From an uncultured Bacilli bacterium (lineage in GTDB: Bacteria > Bacillota_I > Bacilli_A > RF39 > UBA660): 64,000 bases of DNA. Positions within the stretch are counted from its first letter, which is position 1. Each line of letters opens with the position of its first letter. The position numbers and the translations under genes were made by a program. The stretch lies in assembly GCA_934090935.1 (NCBI GenBank), contig CAKOKD010000005.1, forward strand, positions 1 through 64,000. The letters are read 5' to 3'. Positions 46,601-53,927 of this stretch are shown in pieces. Below the pieces are notes generated by a model. The model saw only the letters and a list, made by a program, of their open reading frames with translations, ran no database searches and was not told the DNA's origin.

Positions 46601-47385
46601 TTTCCAAGTTTATCAACTGCTTTAATTGTTATTTTATATTCATGATTTGATAGTAGATTTTCAAAAGTGAATTCATTTTTACCTTCTACTAAAGATCCAT
46701 CATCAATACTATAATATAACTTATCTAATCCACTATGTAAGTCAGTCGCTTTTACATCCAATTTTATACTATTAAATGTTGCAGTTTCACTCAATTTTTC
46801 AATTATTGGAGCATCATTATCTACAAGAGCATATTCTCGATTGCTTGTTTTGCTTTTTTGATTTTTTTCATCTACTCCCCTGAAATATACATACCATTTT
46901 CCGCTTATACTTATTTGAGTGTTTTTAGTCGTAGTTTTTATCCAGTTACAATTAAGTGTGGATTTACCTTTAGATACACAATACTCATAGTGAGATAATT
47001 TGTTTTTCATTGTTGCATCTTTTTCAACACTTATAAGAGCGTTTTTACTCCACTCGTGAGCATCACTTTTGATTATTGGCGCGGTTGTTTCAAATATGAT
47101 AGAAACCGTTCCATTTAAAAATAAAGTTATTAAAATGCATAATAAAAACAGCAAAATTATTAACAAAATTCTTCTTTCTGAAACATAAACAATTAAATTT
47201 TCTTTTAATTCATTTTCTTCAGATGGTTTACTTTTGATAACATACCCACTTTTTGTAAATAAATCAAATTTTTTCTTAATCGAGTATTCTTCAATTCCCG
47301 CTTTTTTTAATTTATCCTTTGCTTCATCTAATTTTAACCCTTTTAAAGTAGGTACAACTTTTTCTTCTTTTTTCTTTTTTATCAT
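40642..47385 (-). CDS. Giant repeat surface protein (PASTA-like N-terminus, chitobiase-C-like repeats, lectin-like C-terminus)
   Basis: The protein has about 2247 residues. A PASTA-like segment (8-70: VPTLKGLKLDEAKDKLKKAG) precedes a single membrane helix (72-93). Then come two Ig/FN3-like domains, a Thr/Lys linker (TTTKANKTTKKTSTKK) and an HYR-like domain. About 13 repeats of a CHB_HEX_C-type motif (Y-x-I/L-x-x-G-x-W-x-x-Y-x-x-x-F-x-V-x-x-x-T-x-I-x-A) follow, then two Ig-like domains and a ~240-residue C-terminal jelly-roll domain (LEFEMTSTNSDDDALGVMIRF, KNYWSGYLLFLDKHD, GSYGFWCYSQAYTQFRNF) like thrombospondin-C or LamG lectins. It has no sorting signal and is anchored by the helix. Start: ATG at 47385 behind AGGTGG. 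Probably an adhesin; the ligand is unknown. Confidence 0.85.
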   Translation of the reverse strand: MIKKKKEEKVVPTLKGLKLDEAKDKLKKAGIEEYSIKKKFDLFTKSGYVIKSKPSEENELKENLIVYVSERRILLIILLFLLCILITLFLNGTVSIIFETTAPIIKSDAHEWSKNALISVEKDATMKNKLSHYEYCVSKGKSTLNCNWIKTTTKNTQISISGKWYVYFRGVDEKNQKSKTSNREYALVDNDAPIIEKLSETATFNSIKLDVKATDLHSGLDKLYYSIDDGSLVEGKNEFTFENLLSNHEYKITIKAVDKLGNESIYTKTIKTKEEVQTTTKANKTTKKTSTKKPNEDMPSIDLIDLPNIINYKDSYKLPSHYSFGNSTGVVECYSDDQLVTNTDELTTGEHKITCTATNKEGASATVSKTIYVKLSEAPQEDLDGWIWLNLYYPENSTNWEWKLIREDEVMSDNDLLWNPYTGPILVRVEDVENIYIRYTLNENEVIESKSGYFIDITADKNPVKNGEEANITLNYSKNVDKVEYSVNNGKWESYENVFQVGANNLITARITYHENVYDADGNILITKAKTKQVEAYISSTEDFYDAGSLDIKIYPSSKYVNNNRKVTITIDYDPDATSKYYKINDGEWTLYNGPFQVSKESIIYATATGKRTIYQDGTLRNYNVSGNTSLYLAEKYYEVYINSDKESMDSSETTSVNIDTSYSANLIEYSLNDGEFKKYEEKFNVPVNTLITARATFTLDNGETLVVYSKKYISEDKSSLKVRINPSRNFVGGNESATINITTNFKAESIEYSLDNGKTYTKYTSPFKVSPETLIIARSTKKNTDGSIQTTYDSRYIYRDDLGLEIVPSAFEAFTNTSVSAIISTYYKVDKLEYSFDGKNYTEYAGKVSIPAGKTLYARATYNGMVSYTSTYIKEIKKVTGLDGPTISTNPSTSLVSKTNINITPKEEADKIYYSIDYGTWHEYTESFTIDKNVVISAYYIRKSDGQTSRTSYYYVQNIYEGKTPYVRIDATPSTYLSDTLDEVDVQIFAKDYDTLKYSLDGYIYEDYNDSIKIKTSTTIYAKATNKYGETIEKLRIRTKTPSKKIDNLLVSIITDPNEVTANGLVNKVNVQLLYGKEVEKAYYKIGSKDEWKEYTGSFEVTKNTTIYAYVLSSTGSGTNEKQISFLTDSIAEPIIKHNPLELNDSVTVDISYSENATIKKYKIDNVKWLDYTEPFELTENATITAYNEDIFGNNSQSTHTIKNITYIPKYTVLDEGDYYLIRLNYPYDSLESEREYKWKSNGVWKTYDKHGLLLIKPEAAKNILTSDGVKIIDDQGQEVLITDHYYILDSNTPNLKEDLFMRWGSKKIEAPIIISSTEEITKSLDVAISYNKALVNKYYRIIDETKDTGWLEYKGKINITSNCVIYAKGTDRLGSSSDISSLEILNIDNESPIINVSGDLVNQKRIVNLFVSVTDDQVVQTIRYAKGKKDLNYFAKLGTNISNNSNLKITENGIYTIYAIDSVGNETIKEIEVTNIVDKVSLYINVLTTNFSDSVDVEIDYGESIVKKYRIGSSEIMDYNGTITLKSVDVVKYMNEDYSLTIFAYGKDYDGSDIETQETIYNLDLRVPKQPTIESTDGYPVLDDSGISLNYIHKLKFDDTVDGVENFYSLDNGSTWIEYTKPFEFTYGTILTKSVKKLSGLTVTSEIPVSLPEDAIKSVMYDDDLTSGEEIEKGSYQRFNISPLAYGKTIRIFNGETVATNAKIELYDKDDVLLEKDNLIKNVNQLTIPKEASYAKIVAGDKNLLINEIKITKIDEEVNYPVITVNNPNWSKDKTITIKYFGKNKNEYSLDEGATWISYSQPFVITKNTSIIARSTKDDVTLASSVLKINKIKQDATLTLTDEFVETGYAVKQGYVGYTYDGDAEIEVISKDQDIATVKVENGIITIIPGKVLGQTTIEVRACGGTKYNDIIKTIMVENKNYPILEVEDYQTSGKTIHIKYRYVGDGKVSSISINNEELADLTYDLENETIEVTAKTIGSVKLTIKAESGINNSSAELVKTINFGTKVDSNSTAFQSALTTWGTIGTATDANWYGSFDEGYESNGIYTIIETVNTNNFTGYYFREKDASGNYVTPKYKDIALEFEMTSTNSDDDALGVMIRFNPSTTKNYWSGYLLFLDKHDSNSGIGNGAYNGLWRANNKQFSANGLTSSTKLKINSKIVWSRNKWQRYRVEASDNKITIWRWELNSQNEYPITSTYKIFEYTDTSSKKITAGSYGFWCYSQAYTQFRNFTAMTISNEMVITLE

Positions 47386-47411
47386 TAATACACCACCTAT
47401 TGTACTTAAAT

Positions 47412-47439
47412 TGTATAACTTTTGCGATGACAAAGTCAA
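47412..47439 (-). promoter_or_regulatory. Promoter of the giant surface protein gene
   Basis: Minus strand: TTGACT, 16-base spacer, TATACA, about 26 bases before the ATG. It lies directly behind the kinase gene terminator. Confidence 0.7.
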
Positions 47440-47467
47440 TATAAAAAAAGAGTCAAAGACTCATTTT
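47440..47467 (-). terminator. Terminator of the hybrid kinase gene
   Basis: A short GAGTC/GACTC stem, 3-base loop, followed by TTTTTTTAT on the minus strand. It overlaps the TGA stop. Confidence 0.65.
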
Positions 47468-49302
47468 TTGAATATGTTATTTAACTTTTCTTTCATTTGT
47501 TCTCTTGAAAATGGTTTTTGTAAATAATCTTTAAATCCTTCATTTAAATATCTTTCTTTGGCACCTGTTAGAGCATCAGCAGTTAACGCTATTACTGGAG
47601 TATTGAATGATGGATTTTCTTTTAATTTTTTTAAGCATGTTTCACCACTCATATTTGGCATCATTATATCCATGAGTATTAAATCGTATTTTTCTCCATT
47701 TTGAATTTTTTCTAAACATTCATTTCCGTCTAAAGCTTCATCAATTATAAACCCGAAATCAGCTATAGCTTTTCTGGCTACTTTTATATTTAATTTATTA
47801 TCATCGACTATTAAAATACGCATTCCTTTATAACTTTCGATTAAAGCATCATTTATTCTTCTTAAATTAATTGCTTGAGTATTTGTTAAAGGCATTTCAA
47901 TTTCAGCAATTGTTTGTGGAATAGTTACCATAAATATTGAACCTTTTCCATATTGAGATTGAACATTTATTTTTCCACCCATCATATCAGATAATCCTTT
48001 AGTAATAGCAAGACCAAGTCCAGTTCCTTCAGTTGTAGTATTTCTTTCAACATCTAGTCTATCAAATTTAGTAAATAACCTATTTATATTTTCTTCTTTG
48101 ATACCTTTTCCTGTATCTTGACAACTTATTATTAAATTACAAATATTTTTATTTAAATCATTTACACAAGTGATTTTTAAATTTATTTCACCTTCGTCAG
48201 TGTATTTAATTGAATTAGTTAATAAATTATTAATTATTTCTTTTACTTTGCCTTTATCACCAATTAATTCATATGGAATATCAGGTGCAATATATAAATG
48301 AAAGTTAATGTTTTTTTCACCTATTCTTGTAATAGTTACCCTTACCATTCCTTCAATTTCTTCTCTAAAATTATATTTAGTTTCAATTAACTCCATTTTA
48401 TCAGATTCAATTTTGTTGATATCAAGAATATTACCTACAATTTCAAGAAGCGTATGAGATGCGTTTTGAATATCAATAGAATCTTCATATACTTCTTTAG
48501 GAACTTGATCTTTATATAAAGTTATATCTTCTGAAAGACCAACAATAGCATTTAAAGGTGTACGTATTTCATGTGACATACTGCTTAAGAAGTCTGATTT
48601 AGCGCGATTAGCTTTCTCAGCTGTATCTTTAGCCATTCCAAGTTCACGTATCATTTTTACATCAGGATTTTCAATTGTGAAATACATTATAAGATAGTAA
48701 AAAGAAAATATAAAAGTTTCAGTAATTATTTCAGGATAATAAACTCTTAACATTAATCCAAATATAAACATGATGAATAAAGATATATATGGAATTATTT
48801 TGGCAATACCGTTTCTTTGTCTAATAAAATAAGAAGAACAAAAAATGATAATGAGAACCATATATAGTATAACTTCAACCATAGCGGCATAATAAGCAGG
48901 ACCATTTAAATCCACATTTTCACCTTCAATAATGGTATCCATTGGTAAAGCTAAAATAAATAAAATCGTGATAATTGTAATTATTCTAAAAATGAGTTTT
49001 GTAATTGAATTTACTTTTGAACTAAAATTATTAAGTTCGATAACATATCTCAACATGAAGTATAGCATTAAATCCATAACAACAAGATAGAATGATTGAA
49101 TAACTCCAGTTATATAAAGATTACCAACTGACATCGCATAGATATATATTCCAACACCTAAAAAGGAATATATTAAATTTAATACAATCATTGTAGAATA
49201 TATTTTTGTTTCTTTATTTTTTACAGAACCTTTAATAAAAAATATAATTATTAAAAAAGTTGATAATATTACGGCTCCACCTGGTAACCAAACACCACTC
49301 AT
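47461..49302 (-). CDS. Hybrid sensor histidine kinase/response regulator
   Basis: The protein has about 613 residues. Seven hydrophobic helices (about 1-220) form a membrane sensor without a large outside domain. Then come HisKA (SMSHEIRTPLNAIVGL, phospho-His near residue 245), HATPase_c (NNLLTNSIKYTDEG, DTGKGI, GTGLGLAI) and a C-terminal receiver domain (ILIVDDNKLNIKVA; acceptor Asp in LILMDIMMPNMSG; TADAL; Lys in LQKPFS). There is no DNA-binding output. It is upstream of the giant surface protein on the same strand, separated by a terminator and promoter. GGGTGAT is the likely ribosome site for the ATG at 49302. It ends with TGA. Confidence 0.9.
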   Translation of the reverse strand: MSGVWLPGGAVILSTFLIIIFFIKGSVKNKETKIYSTMIVLNLIYSFLGVGIYIYAMSVGNLYITGVIQSFYLVVMDLMLYFMLRYVIELNNFSSKVNSITKLIFRIITIITILFILALPMDTIIEGENVDLNGPAYYAAMVEVILYMVLIIIFCSSYFIRQRNGIAKIIPYISLFIMFIFGLMLRVYYPEIITETFIFSFYYLIMYFTIENPDVKMIRELGMAKDTAEKANRAKSDFLSSMSHEIRTPLNAIVGLSEDITLYKDQVPKEVYEDSIDIQNASHTLLEIVGNILDINKIESDKMELIETKYNFREEIEGMVRVTITRIGEKNINFHLYIAPDIPYELIGDKGKVKEIINNLLTNSIKYTDEGEINLKITCVNDLNKNICNLIISCQDTGKGIKEENINRLFTKFDRLDVERNTTTEGTGLGLAITKGLSDMMGGKINVQSQYGKGSIFMVTIPQTIAEIEMPLTNTQAINLRRINDALIESYKGMRILIVDDNKLNIKVARKAIADFGFIIDEALDGNECLEKIQNGEKYDLILMDIMMPNMSGETCLKKLKENPSFNTPVIALTADALTGAKERYLNEGFKDYLQKPFSREQMKEKLNNIFKK

Positions 49303-49330
49303 TTTATCACCCATTCTATCAAAATTATAT

Positions 49331-49360
49331 CAAAAAAAAACTTTATATTAAAGTTTTTTA
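49331..49360 (-). terminator. Terminator of the acyltransferase gene
   Basis: A 10-bp stem AAAAACTTTA/TAAAGTTTTT with a 3-base loop, overlapping the stop codon and followed by a T run on the minus strand. Confidence 0.7.
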
Positions 49361-50334
49361 GTTAAACGAAAAACATTTTCTGGAGCATCAGAATCATAAA
49401 ACCTTGATTTTTCAATTACATCTATTGTATAGCCGTTTGTTGTCTCACTCATTATATCATCAATATTGTCTTGAATATTTTCTTCTGGTGATTTAAACTC
49501 ACTTCTTCTGTGAACTGGATTACCATCAGCAAAAATAATTTCGGCTCTTAAAGAATAAAGTAACTCTCTTAGTTCTCGCGTAATGTCTTTGGCGTCACAC
49601 TCTTGAGCACCTTCAACATTAAAATAGCTTCCAATATTTACAGTATATTTTTTATTTTCTCTTATAATTCCAATCGGAACTAAAACTCCATTTCCATTTA
49701 TTGCCATTCTAGCAGCACCAGTAAAGAGTTGTTGTACAAGTCTATCAGTGATATTCCACGCTCCTTCAGGAAATATTAGAGTATTATCTTTGTTTTTAAT
49801 TCTTTTTGTACATATAACTTCACATATATGTCTATCATTTTTATATTCCTCTACAAGTTTTTCTTCTTCTACAGATAGTTGTTCTCCTCTTTTTTGTTTC
49901 ATAATTAGATCAAATACTTGATATCCAGTATCAACACATATTCGACCATGCATGTTTTCTAAAAAGAATCCTTCAAAATTTCTATAAGTTTCTCCAGGAT
50001 CTCCCATCACAAAATACGCCTGTTCATTAATTGCTTCCATAGCAGATTCTATATCATATCTTCCAACATGACTTGCAGCATACACTTTACCTTTATCTGG
50101 AGTTCCTTCTCGCTTATCATCGAAAATTACGACTTTTCTTCCAGTAAAAATTTTATCTATTTTTAAAATTAGCATTGTTAAAGCATGAATTCTTTTTTTT
50201 AATTCACTGGATTCCAATGGTTTGTTGTTGGAAAATTCATAATTTCTTAACATTCGGTAATAAGAATTTAGTTCTTCTAAAGACATTTGTTTCAATTGCT
50301 GTAATCTTTTATATTCAAATGATCCTTTTTCCAT
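49348..50334 (-). CDS. PlsC-like lysophospholipid acyltransferase
   Basis: The 328-residue protein has the acyltransferase catalytic motif HxxxxD in AASHVGRYDIES (about residue 93) and the substrate-binding FPEGAWN motif (about 190). Enzymes of this family acylate lysophosphatidic acid or related lipids at the membrane. No strong membrane helix is seen, and the N- and C-terminal extensions are longer than in typical PlsC, so the acceptor may differ. GAGGGGAA precedes the ATG. Confidence 0.75.
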   Translation of the reverse strand: MEKGSFEYKRLQQLKQMSLEELNSYYRMLRNYEFSNNKPLESSELKKRIHALTMLILKIDKIFTGRKVVIFDDKREGTPDKGKVYAASHVGRYDIESAMEAINEQAYFVMGDPGETYRNFEGFFLENMHGRICVDTGYQVFDLIMKQKRGEQLSVEEEKLVEEYKNDRHICEVICTKRIKNKDNTLIFPEGAWNITDRLVQQLFTGAARMAINGNGVLVPIGIIRENKKYTVNIGSYFNVEGAQECDAKDITRELRELLYSLRAEIIFADGNPVHRRSEFKSPEENIQDNIDDIMSETTNGYTIDVIEKSRFYDSDAPENVFRLTKKL

Positions 50335-50373
50335 TATTTCCCCTCTTTTGTTGAGATATATATTAACACATTA

Positions 50374-50418
50374 GCAAAAAAAAAGCAAAATTGAATCTAT
50401 TTATTCATTATTTTGCTT
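50374..50418 (-). terminator. Terminator of the phosphohexomutase gene
   Basis: AGCAAAAT/ATTTTGCT arms flank a loop that contains the stop codon. Nine T follow on the minus strand. Confidence 0.7.
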
Positions 50419-51767
50419 AATACATCCATAAATTCTTTTTGAATTTGTTTTAATTCTTTTTTAGTTGTTGCTTCAAATCTAAGTGTTAAATTTGGTCCAG
50501 TGTTACTTGCTCTTAAAAGCCCCCAAGAGGATTCTTTTAATACTTTTACGCCATCAGTTGTATCAATATCATAATTGTTATTTATTGCATATTCTTTTAT
50601 TGCATCAACTATCTTAAATTTTAATTCATCAGTAGTTTTTACTTTTATTTCATCAGTATGATAATAACTTGTTAAATTTTTTAACATATCCGTTAAATTT
50701 AGATTTGTATGGCTTAATAGTTCTTGAACTCGTAAACCTACATATATACCATCATCATAGCCAGGATGTTTATCTCTAAAGAAAATATGATTAGAATATC
50801 CACCACCAAAAACAATATTGTTTTCTTCCATGTCTCTTTCTTGTTTAGCGCTTGATGGCGTATCTAAATAAATACTACCTTTGCATGCAAGTATTTCATC
50901 TCTTAAAGTATTTGAGCATTTTACATCAATTAATACGGTTTTATTTTTACTGGTTTTTAAAATGCTTTTACACATCAAAGCCATTAAAATATCGGCATCA
51001 ATTACTTTACCTTCGTTATCAACAAAACCACATCGATCGGCATCTCCATCATAAGCAAGACCTAAATCTGCTTGATTTTCAATTACTGCTTCACAAAGCT
51101 CGACCATGTTTGCTTTTACGTTTGGATCTGGATGGTGATTTGGAAAATTAGGATCAGATACATCATTTATGAATACAACATCAAAAGGAAATCTTTCATA
51201 GATTTTTTTAACTATAATTGAAGCTGTTCCATTTCCAGGGTCAACTACAACTTTTGTTTTTCGACTTCCAAGACGAATTGATTCTCTTACACTTTTAGCG
51301 TATAAATCGTTGATTTCTAAATTAATTACTTTTCCAGAGCCTTCATAGATTTTATATTCTTTGTTGCTTAATGCTGCATATATTATTTTTAATTCATCAT
51401 AATCACAATGTTGATAGTTTTTTCCAAATAATTTAAATCCGTTATCACATGCTGGATTATGGCTAGCAGTTACCATAATTCCATATTCAACTTCTAACTT
51501 TCTTGAAGCAAAGTTAAGCATTGGTGTTGTAACAAGACCTATAAATATAACGTTTACACCTGTACTCGTAAGACCTTCTAGTAAAGAAATAGCTAGTTCC
51601 ACACTTCCATGACGATTATCATGACCAACAACTAAAGTAGTTATTTTTTTACTTCTTAAATAGCTACCAAAAACTAAACCTAATCTTTTAGCAAAGCTAG
51701 TAGTTATTTGAGTTTTATATACGCCTCTTATGTCGGCTTCCCTTAATATACTTTTATCAAATTTCAT
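50397..51767 (-). CDS. Phosphomannomutase/phosphoglucomutase (alpha-D-phosphohexomutase)
   Basis: This 456-residue enzyme moves phosphate between C1 and C6 of a hexose. LREADIRGVY is the N-terminal signature of the AlgC/ManB branch, VTASHNPACDNGFKLFG contains the phosphoserine, DGDADRCGFVD binds the metal, and RASNTGPNLTLRFE is the phosphate-binding end. The signature is not that of GlmM, although cdaA and cdaR lie nearby. It probably supplies sugar nucleotides for surface glycans. AGAGGTAA precedes the ATG. Confidence 0.9.
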   Translation of the reverse strand: MKFDKSILREADIRGVYKTQITTSFAKRLGLVFGSYLRSKKITTLVVGHDNRHGSVELAISLLEGLTSTGVNVIFIGLVTTPMLNFASRKLEVEYGIMVTASHNPACDNGFKLFGKNYQHCDYDELKIIYAALSNKEYKIYEGSGKVINLEINDLYAKSVRESIRLGSRKTKVVVDPGNGTASIIVKKIYERFPFDVVFINDVSDPNFPNHHPDPNVKANMVELCEAVIENQADLGLAYDGDADRCGFVDNEGKVIDADILMALMCKSILKTSKNKTVLIDVKCSNTLRDEILACKGSIYLDTPSSAKQERDMEENNIVFGGGYSNHIFFRDKHPGYDDGIYVGLRVQELLSHTNLNLTDMLKNLTSYYHTDEIKVKTTDELKFKIVDAIKEYAINNNYDIDTTDGVKVLKESSWGLLRASNTGPNLTLRFEATTKKELKQIQKEFMDVLSKIMNK

Positions 51768-51780
51768 AAATTACCTCTTT

Positions 51781-53298
51781 TTAATCTTCTTCTACAAATA
51801 ATGTTTTTGTTTCTTTCATTTCTTTTGGTATCGCGATATCCATATATTTTAATATTGTTGGAGCAATTTCAGTTAAATCACCTTTATGTTTTAATGATAC
51901 TCTTTTATCTCTTAAAATAAATGGTACTGGATAAATTGAATGAGTAGTCGAAATACTTCCGTCTTTTCTAATCATTTCATCACAATTGCCGTGATCTGCT
52001 GTAATAATTAGTTTATAGAAATTGTTATCCACCGCTTCTACAATTCTTTTTAGACATTCATCTATAGTTTTAAGTCCGCTTACAGTTGCATCAATTACTC
52101 CGGTGTGTCCAAGCATATCGGGATTAGCAAAATTGACTAAAATAAAATCATAATCCTTTTCTAAACATTTTACTACCTGATTTGTTACTTCTATTGCACT
52201 CATATTTGGAGTTTTGTCATATGTTGAAACCTTTGGAGATGGAATTAAGAAATTATCGCATCCCTTTACTTTTACCTTATCTCCTCCATTAAAGAAGTAG
52301 GTTACATGAGCAAATTTTTCAGTTTCAGCAATTCTTGCTTGTCTTAATCCTAAATCGGATAAGTATACTCCAAGAGAATAAACATTTTCTTCTTCTATTA
52401 AATAGTCTTCTCTTTTTAGATTAACTCCTGGGATATTTGCTAATGTTAATACGCTTAAATCTTTAAATTTAGGAACTTTATATTCATTAAAATCATCATT
52501 TTTTAATACAGATAAAAGTTGTCTTCCTCTATCGCCTCTGAAGTTTAACCATATAAATGCATCATGTTCTTTAATCGTTACATCGTCTTCTAATAATAGA
52601 GGTGGCAAAAACTCATCAGTTAAATTCTTTCGATAACAAGCAGCTATACCTGTTTTGTATCCGCGAACTCTTACACCTACACCTTTAAGAAGTAAATCGG
52701 TATATACTTTTGTTCTTTCCCATTTGTTATCTCTATCCATTGCATAATATCTTCCACATATTGTTGATATTTTTCCAATGTTTAAATTTTTTAAAACTTC
52801 ATCTAAATCGTTTAAATAATTTACAGAAGAATCTACTGGCGTATCTCTTCCGTCTGTTATAGCATGAAATTTTACATTTTTTACTCCCATAGATGCAAGA
52901 TGACCTAAAAAGTTTTTCATATATTTAATATCTGAATGTACACGTCCATCGGATACTAAACCGCATAAATGTAAAGTTGAATTATTGTTTTTTACATGTT
53001 CAACTATTTTTAATACTTGTTCATTTTGTTCAATAGTTGGTGTTCCTAAGAGTTCATTACACTTAATTAAATCTTGTTTTATTTTTCTTCCAGCTCCGAT
53101 TGTTAAATGTCCAACTTCACTGTTACCAAATTGATCATCAGGTAAACCAACATATTCTCCGCTAGCTTGTAAAATTGAATGTGGATATTCATTGAATAAC
53201 TCATTGAAAGTTTCCATATTGGCAAGTTTAATTGCATTTCCGTTTTCTAAATCGTTTATTCCAAATCCATCCAAGATAACCATAATTACCTTTTTCAT
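51781..53298 (-). CDS. gpmI: 2,3-bisphosphoglycerate-independent phosphoglycerate mutase
   Basis: This 505-residue manganese enzyme of glycolysis interconverts 3- and 2-phosphoglycerate. The catalytic Ser is in QFGNSEVGHLTIGAGR (about residue 62). RGDRGRQLL-type, HVTYFFNGG and TADHGNCDEM motifs are present. The ATG at 53298 has GGTGAAGA upstream and a GTG three codons earlier is not preferred. Length is normal. It follows the pilin-like gene but is separated by a terminator. Confidence 0.95.
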   Translation of the reverse strand: MKKVIMVILDGFGINDLENGNAIKLANMETFNELFNEYPHSILQASGEYVGLPDDQFGNSEVGHLTIGAGRKIKQDLIKCNELLGTPTIEQNEQVLKIVEHVKNNNSTLHLCGLVSDGRVHSDIKYMKNFLGHLASMGVKNVKFHAITDGRDTPVDSSVNYLNDLDEVLKNLNIGKISTICGRYYAMDRDNKWERTKVYTDLLLKGVGVRVRGYKTGIAACYRKNLTDEFLPPLLLEDDVTIKEHDAFIWLNFRGDRGRQLLSVLKNDDFNEYKVPKFKDLSVLTLANIPGVNLKREDYLIEEENVYSLGVYLSDLGLRQARIAETEKFAHVTYFFNGGDKVKVKGCDNFLIPSPKVSTYDKTPNMSAIEVTNQVVKCLEKDYDFILVNFANPDMLGHTGVIDATVSGLKTIDECLKRIVEAVDNNFYKLIITADHGNCDEMIRKDGSISTTHSIYPVPFILRDKRVSLKHKGDLTEIAPTILKYMDIAIPKEMKETKTLFVEED

Positions 53299-53330
53299 AT
53301 TCTTCACCTATTTATAATATTAACATAAAA

Positions 53331-53363
53331 ATTACAAAAAAACGAGTAAATTAATTACTCGAA
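53331..53363 (-). terminator. Terminator of the pilin-like gene
   Basis: CGAGTA/TACTCG stem with an AT loop, followed by eight T on the minus strand. Confidence 0.7.
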
Positions 53364-53863
53364 TAAATTAGTTCAAATTGACTTAGATTGTTTATAGCAT
53401 AATTTTTACTGTTTACTTGAGATAAACATTTATAAATATTTTCTCCAATATATACTTTATCATCCTTATAATATATTTTATTTTGTTCATATGGTACAGC
53501 ATAATTAGCAACAATATCTAAATCTTTATTGCTATAACATATCATAACTATTCCTTTTAAAGATTTATTTGTTGTTGGATCTATTACTTCATTTTTGGAA
53601 TTAGAATCCGATTCAATTAATCCTTTTTTTATAAGGTCATCTATTGTTATAGATTGACATCTTTGTTCTTTTATTTCATCTTTTATACTACTACCATATT
53701 TCAAAGCAGCAGTCTCTATTTCGGATATTTTTGCCGATAATGAATCCCTTTTTATTCCATTAAATATATATATATAAGTTGGTATAACTAAAATCATTAA
53801 AAAACCAAGTATCACGATAACGGCAAGCAGTTCTACTAAAGTAAATCCCTTTTTATTACTCAT
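53351..53863 (-). CDS. Type IV pilin/ComGC-like pseudopilin
   Basis: The 170-residue protein has a class III prepilin leader: KKG followed by FTLVELLAVIVILGFLM, with Glu at position +5, and a ~20-residue hydrophobic helix. The prepilin peptidase at 5324-6085 should cut after the Gly. The head domain contains two to four cysteines (EQRCQSITI, IVMICY, YKCLSQ) and ITIDDLIKKGLI. It is longer than typical ComGC. It is the only pilin gene in the window and lies far from comGB. The ATG at 53863 has AGGTGAT upstream. Confidence 0.85.
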   Translation of the reverse strand: MSNKKGFTLVELLAVIVILGFLMILVIPTYIYIFNGIKRDSLSAKISEIETAALKYGSSIKDEIKEQRCQSITIDDLIKKGLIESDSNSKNEVIDPTTNKSLKGIVMICYSNKDLDIVANYAVPYEQNKIYYKDDKVYIGENIYKCLSQVNSKNYAINNLSQFELIYSSN

Positions 53864-53887
53864 ATATATCACCTATGATAAGTATAT

Positions 53888-53927
53888 CATAAAAAAAGTA
53901 GTTGACTATTAATTTTCAACTACTTTT
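53888..53927 (-). terminator. Terminator of the cdaA-cdaR unit
   Basis: An 11-bp stem AAAGTAGTTGA/TCAACTACTTT overlapping the cdaR stop, followed by TTTTTTTA on the minus strand. Confidence 0.8.

Noticed and set aside
50397..51767. glmM as part of the cdaA operon
   Set aside because: The N-terminal LREADIRGVY signature and DGDADR context fit the ManB/AlgC branch, and terminators separate it from cdaR.
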